Assembly: GCF_008973715.1 (NCBI RefSeq)
Contig: NZ_WBOL01000016.1
Location: 26,821 to 90,820, forward strand
DNA: 64,000 bases
Direction of reading: 5' to 3'
Origin: Nitrincola schmidtii
GTDB taxonomy: Bacteria > Pseudomonadota > Gammaproteobacteria > Pseudomonadales > Balneatricaceae
Below, piece after piece: positions 55,041-61,061 of the stretch. The position numbers and the translations under genes are program-made. Below the pieces are notes generated by a model, which was given only the letters and a program-made list of their open reading frames with translations, did not search any database and was not told where the DNA came from. Every line of letters begins with the position of its first letter. Within the stretch, counting starts at the first letter, position 1.

Positions 55041-55655
55041 ATGATCGATCTGTATACATGGGGAACACCCAATGGAAAAAAAATATCCATCATGCTGGAA
55101 GCCTGCCGCCTGCATTACTCTGTCCATCCAATCGATATACTCGCTAACGCTCAGTTCGATCCCAACTTTTTAGCGATCAGTCCCAATAATAAAATCCCTG
55201 CCATTGTTGATCCAGACGGTCCTAATGGCGAATCGATCAGCTTATTTGAAAGCGGTGCCATTTTAATTTATCTAGCGGATAAAACGGGCGAGTTTTTGCC
55301 AATGGAAGGACCCGAACGCTATGAAGTATTTCAGTGGCTGATGTGGCAGATGGGGGGCTTTGGCCCTTTCCTAGGCCAAGCGCATCATTTCAACAAGTTT
55401 GCTCCCGAAAAAGTACCTTATGCCATTAAACGCTATACCGATGAAGCCAAAAGACTTTGGAAAGTACTCGATTCGCAACTCACCGGAAAGCGCTTCGTTT
55501 GCAATGATCTAACCATTGCTGACTTTGCTATTTATCCTTGGGCGGCACGATATGAATGGCAAGGTGTCGATAAAGAGGCCTACCCTGCAGTCAATGCTTG
55601 GATGGATGAAATGGCTGATCTTGCGTTTGTTGATCGCGGCATGCAAGTCCCATAA
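55041..55655 (+). CDS. Glutathione S-transferase, Nu-class (YfcG/YghU-like)
   Basis: A 204-aa GST. The N-terminal thioredoxin domain opens IDLYTWGTPNGKKI, with TPNG at the active site as in YfcG and YghU, and has ISPNNKIPAIVD (cis-Pro) and FESGAILIYL. The C-terminal domain has DFAIYPWAARYEW. These enzymes act as disulfide-bond reductases with glutathione. The start is ATG 55041, which has GGAG six bases upstream; ATG 55029 does not. Confidence 0.92.
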   Translation: MIDLYTWGTPNGKKISIMLEACRLHYSVHPIDILANAQFDPNFLAISPNNKIPAIVDPDGPNGESISLFESGAILIYLADKTGEFLPMEGPERYEVFQWLMWQMGGFGPFLGQAHHFNKFAPEKVPYAIKRYTDEAKRLWKVLDSQLTGKRFVCNDLTIADFAIYPWAARYEWQGVDKEAYPAVNAWMDEMADLAFVDRGMQVP

Positions 55656-55688
55656 AAAAATACCACCAGACACAATTTGGAGTTATCT

Positions 55689-56780
55689 GTGCACTCAATC
55701 GCAATTATTGGTAGCGGCCCCTCAGGCTGTTTTTTAGCTGAAATTCTGGCTCTAAAACTCCCTGGGGTTAGCATTGATCTCTATGAGCGCCTGCCGCACC
55801 CTTTTGGATTAGCCATTAGCGGAGTGGCGCCTGATCATCCACACACACGCAAAGTCACCGAGCAATTACAACGCACAGTAGACAGAGATGAAGTCAACCT
55901 GATGTGTAACACTCAAGTAGGCTTGCACATCAGTTACGAAGTATTAAAGGCTCGCTATGATCGAGTCATCTTTGCTGTGGGTGCAGAGCAAGACCGTCAC
56001 CTGGGTATTTCAGGAGAAGAGCTATCCAACGTATACGGATCTGGTGCGTTCACTCGCTGGTACAACAGCCACCCAGATGCACAGAGCTTACATCCTTCTT
56101 TGGGTAAAAAAGTGGGCATTATTGGCAATGGTAATGTCGCCTTAGATATCGCTCGTATGCTTGCTAAAACAGCACAAGAACATCAACAAAGCGACCTAAC
56201 ACCTCACGTAAGAGAAGCCCTTGCCAATCATTCGATTGAAGAGGTACATATCTTTGGCCGTCGAGGACCAACAGATGCCAGCTTTACTCTGCCCGAACTG
56301 ACTGAACTCGGTCATTTAGCGAATGCTCGGGTTAAGGTATCACCGGATGCTTTTGCTGGCATTGACACCACCCAACTGCCAATTTCACAACAGAAAGTCA
56401 TTCAGCAATTACAAAGTTTTGCAGACTTATCTTTCGCAACGTCGAACAAAATACAGATTCAATTTCACTTTTATGCAACACCAGAATCGATCCAAGGTGA
56501 ACAACGCATCGAAGGCTTAACCATCAAGGATACTCGAACAGGGCATACTGACAGGATTCAATTGGATTCATTAATCACCGCCATCGGTTATCAAACACCC
56601 TTGATTGAAGGTGTTCCTTATGATGATACAAAAAAACGCTTTGCCCATACTGACAGTCTGATTGAACCCGGTGTTTACTGTGTCGGCTGGTGCCAACGCG
56701 GCCCACAGGGTGTCATTCCCACTAATCGCAGTGAAGCGATGGGACTCGCTAGAAAAATAATAAAAGAACTGGAGTCATAA
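55689..56780 (+). CDS. FAD-dependent NADP oxidoreductase (ferredoxin/adrenodoxin-NADP reductase-like)
   Basis: A 363-aa flavoprotein. It has an FAD-binding GSGPSGCFLAE (near 7-17), the RLPHPFGL and GVAPDHPHTR motifs, an NADP site GNGNVALDIARML (near 145), and GRRGPTDASFT (near 190), all as in adrenodoxin reductase and FprA. It is shorter than these (about 450 aa). Start is GTG 55689 with a GGAG site. It lies two bases before the isochorismatase-like gene. Confidence 0.9.
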   Translation: MHSIAIIGSGPSGCFLAEILALKLPGVSIDLYERLPHPFGLAISGVAPDHPHTRKVTEQLQRTVDRDEVNLMCNTQVGLHISYEVLKARYDRVIFAVGAEQDRHLGISGEELSNVYGSGAFTRWYNSHPDAQSLHPSLGKKVGIIGNGNVALDIARMLAKTAQEHQQSDLTPHVREALANHSIEEVHIFGRRGPTDASFTLPELTELGHLANARVKVSPDAFAGIDTTQLPISQQKVIQQLQSFADLSFATSNKIQIQFHFYATPESIQGEQRIEGLTIKDTRTGHTDRIQLDSLITAIGYQTPLIEGVPYDDTKKRFAHTDSLIEPGVYCVGWCQRGPQGVIPTNRSEAMGLARKIIKELES

Positions 56781-56781
56781 T

Positions 56782-57327
56782 ATGCTTATTGATCGTCAGA
56801 AATCGCGTTTATTGGTAGTAGATCTTCAAGGCAAACTCATGCCTTACATTGATGACAACGAAAAAATTCTAGAAAATTGTATCTGGCTAACCAAAGTGGC
56901 GAACACCCTTGATGTCCCTGTGATCGCTTCTGAACAGTACCCAAAAGGTCTTGGCCCAACTGTTGAACCGATTCGACGCCATATTAGAGATGAGCAGATG
57001 ATGGAAAAAGAGTACTTCTCTTGTCTTTCAGATGATGGCTGTCGGTCAACCTTACTGGACAAACATTACCCGCAAATTGTCATTATCGGTACTGAATCGC
57101 ATGTCTGTGTGATGCAAACAGCACTAGAATTAAAAGCCTCAGGTTTAGACGTGTTTTTAGTTGAAGATTGTGTCGGCTCACGTGATCCCCACAACAAACA
57201 CCTTGCCATTGAGCGCATGCGCCAAGCAGGCATCATCATCGTTAGCCGAGAAATGGTCGCCTTCGAATGGCTGCGCCGCGCTAACACGCATGTGTTTCGG
57301 TATGTCAGTAAGACGTTTATTGTGTGA
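56782..57327 (+). CDS. Isochorismatase-like cysteine hydrolase (YcaC-like)
   Basis: A 181-aa hydrolase with the catalytic Asp in LLVVDLQGK (near 13), a Lys in MEKEYFS (near 75) and the nucleophile Cys in SHVCVMQTAL (near 110). Members act on amides or related small molecules; substrate is unknown. It is next to the flavoprotein gene (2 bases), with a GGAG site, so the two are probably expressed together. Confidence 0.88.
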   Translation: MLIDRQKSRLLVVDLQGKLMPYIDDNEKILENCIWLTKVANTLDVPVIASEQYPKGLGPTVEPIRRHIRDEQMMEKEYFSCLSDDGCRSTLLDKHYPQIVIIGTESHVCVMQTALELKASGLDVFLVEDCVGSRDPHNKHLAIERMRQAGIIIVSREMVAFEWLRRANTHVFRYVSKTFIV

Positions 57328-57333
57328 TTTAAT

Positions 57334-57362
57334 TTGATCTTCTTACACTGCAAAACTACAAT
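57334..57362 (+). promoter_or_regulatory. Promoter of the ParD/ParE-like toxin-antitoxin pair
   Basis: A -35 TTGATC (57334-57339) and -10 TACAAT (57357-57362) at 17-base spacing lie about 50 bases upstream of the antitoxin ATG. Confidence 0.55.
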
Positions 57363-57410
57363 TGTGGTAACGGTAATGCCAGTCATAGATCAATGTAAGG
57401 AGTAAAGACC

Positions 57411-57641
57411 ATGAGTAGTGTATCTGTTCGGCTTGATGAATCACTGATCTCAGCTGCTCGAATTGCAGCAAAGACTGAATATCGTACCGTACAAGGACAA
57501 GTTGAGTTTTGGGCCAAGGTAGGTCGTGCTGCTTTAGATAATCCAGACTTGCCAGCCTCCTTCATAGCAGAGAGCCTGATGAGTATGGCTGAACCTCGTG
57601 AAGATAGCCTTCCATTTGTTCCAAGAACAGATGAAGAATAA
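57411..57641 (+). CDS. ParD-like antitoxin
   Basis: A 76-aa protein with an N-terminal ribbon-helix-helix-like start (VSVRLDESLISAARIAAKTE) and the QVEFWAKVGRAALDNP segment typical of ParD-like antitoxins. The acidic C-terminal tail would wrap the toxin. It has a strong AAGGAG site and lies 3 bases before the toxin gene. Confidence 0.85.
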   Translation: MSSVSVRLDESLISAARIAAKTEYRTVQGQVEFWAKVGRAALDNPDLPASFIAESLMSMAEPREDSLPFVPRTDEE

Positions 57642-57644
57642 AAC

Positions 57645-57917
57645 ATGTGGGAAGTTCGACAGACACGACGCTTTTCAAGAACCTACAAAAAACTTCATAA
57701 GTCACTTGTTAAAGACGTGAATCTTGCCGTAAAAATGATTGCTGAAAACCCCGATATCGGCCAACAAAAGAAAGGCGACCTCATTCATCTGTGGGTTTAC
57801 AAATTTCGATTAAACAATCAAGTTTACCTGTTGGGTTATACACGCGAAGAGACACTCAGATTGGTCTATCTTGAAGCGTTAGGGCCGCATGAAAACTTTT
57901 ATCGCGATCTTAAATAG
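57645..57917 (+). CDS. RelE/ParE superfamily toxin
   Basis: A 90-aa basic protein of the RelE/ParE fold: FSRTYKKLHKS at the N-terminus, GDLIHLWVYKFR in the middle and EALGPHENFYRDLK at the C-terminus. The C-terminal HENFYRDL is typical of this subfamily. Toxin mode (mRNA interferase or gyrase inhibitor) is not resolved. Confidence 0.88.
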   Translation: MWEVRQTRRFSRTYKKLHKSLVKDVNLAVKMIAENPDIGQQKKGDLIHLWVYKFRLNNQVYLLGYTREETLRLVYLEALGPHENFYRDLK

Positions 57918-57923
57918 AACAAC

Positions 57924-59768
57924 TTACAAAATTGGGCCTATCTGACTTAACAAAGGCGCGGGGGCAATCACACCATGCACGGCAAGTTCACGTCGTTCAT
58001 TGCCTTGCTCGTCGAAAAATACCAATGCGGGTGGACCAAACACCTGAAAACGCTGATTCAATGCACGTGAATCACTATCATTGCGAGTCACATCAATTTT
58101 GACTTTTACAAAACCAGACAAGCGTTGCTGTACTTCTGCATCGGCAAAAGTAACAAACTCCATCTCGGCACAGGTCACACACCAATCCGCATAAAAATCG
58201 AGCATCACTGGCTGATTATCCGCTTTCGCTTTGGCTAAGATAGGTTCCAATTCATCCATCGAGGTAATGGTTTGATCAAACACCATGGGCGATCCTTGTG
58301 CAGCACCTGCGGTATTGGTTGCCAAACCGACGCCTTGCAACGGATAAACAAAGCTGCGACCGCCTGAGAAGACACCCAACAACAAGGCTAAGCCATACAC
58401 TAACAACACCAATCCAACGCCCTTCCACAGGCGCTGCCAGCCAGTTACCGGAGTAGGCATGCGATCTAACGCGCTCATAAAAACGGCAGTGATAATCAAA
58501 ATTACGGCTGCCAGTGCCATCGTCACTTGCACTGGCACTATTCTATCTAGCATCCAAACAGCCAGTAGCAGCAATGCCACACCAAAGGCAGCCTTAATCG
58601 CTTTCATCCAGCTTCCCGCATGAGGTAACAGCTTGCCTGCCGAGGTACCGACTAATAACAGAGGTACGCCCATACCCATCGACATCGCAAATAAGGCTGC
58701 ACCGCCTAGGACAGGATCACCTGTTTGACCTATGTAAATTAACGCGCCCGCTAAAGGTGCCGCCATACAAGGTCCCACAATCAATGCTGACAGGAATCCC
58801 ATCACTGCCACACCAGTAACTTGACCACCCTTCTGGCTTCGGCTCATAGAATTTAGTCTGTTCTGAATAGGCGATGGAATTTGAAGTTCGTAAAAACCGA
58901 ACATAGACAAAGCCAACAATACGAACACCAACGAAAATACAGAGATGATCCAAGGATTCTGAAAGCTAGCCTGTAAATTAGCGCCAAACAGCCCAGCTAA
59001 GACACCTGCGATCGTATAGGTGAGTGCCATTGCCAACACATAAACACTGGATAACCCTAAAGCACGGCGTGTTGAAACCCCGCCCTTTTGTCCTGCAATA
59101 ATACTCGACAAGATAGGAATCATCGGAAATACGCAGGGCGTAAAAGATAACGCTAAACCCGCAACGAAAAAGGCACCTAAAATCAGAGGTAGGCTTTTAC
59201 CACCCAGTAATTCAACAAATCGACCGTGCTCTGAAACCGTCTGTATAGGCGTGGTGGTTACGGCAGATTCTGGCGGCATGCCCTCCGGCCAGGTTAATCC
59301 AGCCGCTAAGGGTAAGGCTTGAAGAGGAATCGTCTCAGTAACCGGTGGGTAACAGATACCCCCCTCCCAACAACCTTGATAAGTGATACTGACACTCGCA
59401 TTTTCAAGCCCTTCTGTTTGAGCGCCCACCAACATGGCTGAAATGGCTTGCAGCTTCCACACATCAACCAAACCGAAAAGCTCGTCATTCTTGGGCACAC
59501 CGGCCTGTCGCCAAAGTTCAACTAACTCGACACCTTCGCTGACTTCAACTTTAACGTGATCACGATACAGATAGTAATCATCGTGAATATTCCAATGCAG
59601 CTCAAACACACCTGGCTCACGAACTTGGGTGTAAAACTGAAAGGCCTCATGGACATACAAAGGCCCATGATCTCGACTCGAATTTCCAAATAAAGAAAAT
59701 TGAGCCCATGCCAGGCTAGGTATTAACACCAACAGACAAAAAGTAACCCATGAAATACGTTTAGACAC
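57924..59768 (-). CDS. dsbD: Thiol:disulfide interchange protein DsbD
   Basis: A 614-aa inner-membrane protein that passes electrons from cytoplasmic thioredoxin to the periplasm. After a signal peptide, the alpha domain (about 30-150) has a Cys pair in GCWEGGICYPP. The membrane domain (about 195-465) has the redox Cys in TPCVFPMIP and GPCMAAPLAG. The C-terminal thioredoxin-like gamma domain (about 490-614) carries WCVTC. All six catalytic Cys are present. It converges with the toxin gene. Confidence 0.96.
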   Translation of the reverse strand: MSKRISWVTFCLLVLIPSLAWAQFSLFGNSSRDHGPLYVHEAFQFYTQVREPGVFELHWNIHDDYYLYRDHVKVEVSEGVELVELWRQAGVPKNDELFGLVDVWKLQAISAMLVGAQTEGLENASVSITYQGCWEGGICYPPVTETIPLQALPLAAGLTWPEGMPPESAVTTTPIQTVSEHGRFVELLGGKSLPLILGAFFVAGLALSFTPCVFPMIPILSSIIAGQKGGVSTRRALGLSSVYVLAMALTYTIAGVLAGLFGANLQASFQNPWIISVFSLVFVLLALSMFGFYELQIPSPIQNRLNSMSRSQKGGQVTGVAVMGFLSALIVGPCMAAPLAGALIYIGQTGDPVLGGAALFAMSMGMGVPLLLVGTSAGKLLPHAGSWMKAIKAAFGVALLLLAVWMLDRIVPVQVTMALAAVILIITAVFMSALDRMPTPVTGWQRLWKGVGLVLLVYGLALLLGVFSGGRSFVYPLQGVGLATNTAGAAQGSPMVFDQTITSMDELEPILAKAKADNQPVMLDFYADWCVTCAEMEFVTFADAEVQQRLSGFVKVKIDVTRNDSDSRALNQRFQVFGPPALVFFDEQGNERRELAVHGVIAPAPLLSQIGPIL

Positions 59769-59837
59769 ATTTAATCCTTAACATTTGAAGCGATTTAACC
59801 TGCAAACTAAGACCATAGGGTCCTACTATCGTTCCAA

Positions 59838-59866
59838 TTGACGCTATTATACTTGATTACTCTTAT
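59838..59866 (+). promoter_or_regulatory. Probable sigma70 promoter of DAHP synthase
   Basis: A -35 TTGACG (59838-59843), 17-base spacer and -10 TCTTAT (59861-59866) lie 63 bases before the ATG. No TyrR-type box was recognised. Confidence 0.5.
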
Positions 59867-59928
59867 ATGCATCGCCTAGATATGGTAAAAATACCCCCAC
59901 GAATCTATCTGCTTTAGGAATAAAAGAG

Positions 59929-60996
59929 ATGACCGATACACGCTTAGAAGACCTACATATTGAATCGATTAAACCGATCATCACCCCTCGTGCACTTAAA
60001 GCTCAGCTACCACTTAGTGAGACTGCTATCCAAACCGTGATTAATGAGCGTCAAGTGGTTAAAGACATCCTTGATCGCAAAGACAAGCGTCTGATGGTCG
60101 TTATCGGCCCTTGCTCTATTCATGATCCAGAAGCTGCATTGGAATACGGTCGTCGTCTAAAAGCACTTGCTGAAGAAGTTAAAGATTCGCTCTATTTGGT
60201 CATGCGTGTCTATTTTGAAAAGCCTCGTACCACCGTAGGTTGGAAAGGTCTGATCAACGACCCCAAAATGAACGACTCTTTTGAGATAGAAGAAGGATTA
60301 AAGATTGGTCGTAAGCTATTGATAGATTTATCAGATATGGGCTTACCTCTGGCAACTGAAGCACTGGATCCTATTTCACCACAGTACATGCAAGACCTAA
60401 TCAGTTGGTCAGCCATCGGAGCACGCACGACAGAATCACAAACACACCGTGAAATGTCTTCAGGTCTTTCCTGTGCCGTCGGTTTCAAAAACGGTACCGA
60501 TGGTGGCTTAACCGTAGCCATTAACGCAATGGAGTCTGTCATACACCCGCACAACTTCCTAGGTATCGACGAAGACGGTCAGGTTGCTATCGTGAAGACC
60601 CGTGGAAATGCCTATGGCCATGTAGTGCTTCGTGGTGGTAATGGCAAGCCAAACTATGACTCCGTTAGTGTTCGTCTATGCGAACAGGCATTGGAAAAGG
60701 CCAAACTGTCAAACAACATTATGATCGATTGCAGCCATGCTAACTCTAACAAAGATCCTGCACTGCAACCTTTAGTCGCTGAAAATGCAGCCAATCAGAT
60801 TTTAGAAGGTAACCAATCGATTATTGGTTTGATGATTGAATCCAACCTAGGTTGGGGCAACCAGTCAATTCCAGCAAACCTTGCTGATTTGAAATATGGC
60901 GTGTCAGTGACCGATGCGTGTATTGATTGGAAAACGACGGAAGAGTGCTTGCGTGGGATTCATCAAAAACTTAAAGATGTATTGCCGTGTAGATAA
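59929..60996 (+). CDS. 3-deoxy-7-phosphoheptulonate synthase (DAHP synthase, class I)
   Basis: A 355-aa enzyme condensing phosphoenolpyruvate and erythrose 4-phosphate, the first step of the shikimate pathway. Metal ligands and active-site motifs are in place: Cys in GPCSIHD (near 61), KPRTTVGWKG (near 97), GARTTESQTHR, His in CSHANSNK (near 268), Glu in MIESNLGWG (near 302) and Asp in VTDACIDW (near 326). It is the AroF/G/H type; which isoenzyme, and so which feedback amino acid, cannot be decided. Confidence 0.95.
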   Translation: MTDTRLEDLHIESIKPIITPRALKAQLPLSETAIQTVINERQVVKDILDRKDKRLMVVIGPCSIHDPEAALEYGRRLKALAEEVKDSLYLVMRVYFEKPRTTVGWKGLINDPKMNDSFEIEEGLKIGRKLLIDLSDMGLPLATEALDPISPQYMQDLISWSAIGARTTESQTHREMSSGLSCAVGFKNGTDGGLTVAINAMESVIHPHNFLGIDEDGQVAIVKTRGNAYGHVVLRGGNGKPNYDSVSVRLCEQALEKAKLSNNIMIDCSHANSNKDPALQPLVAENAANQILEGNQSIIGLMIESNLGWGNQSIPANLADLKYGVSVTDACIDWKTTEECLRGIHQKLKDVLPCR

Positions 60997-61009
60997 TTGC
61001 TAATAACTA

Positions 61010-61038
61010 AAAGGGGCAACAGTAAATGCTGCCCCTTT
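61010..61038. terminator. Bidirectional terminator between DAHP synthase and the RTX adhesin
   Basis: A 9-bp stem AAAGGGGCA/TGCCCCTTT with an 11-base loop lies between two convergent genes. It is followed by T-rich bases on the minus strand (TTTTAG), and has CCCCTTTC on the plus strand. Confidence 0.75.
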
Positions 61039-61061
61039 CAAAAAAGATTTGTAATATAAAA

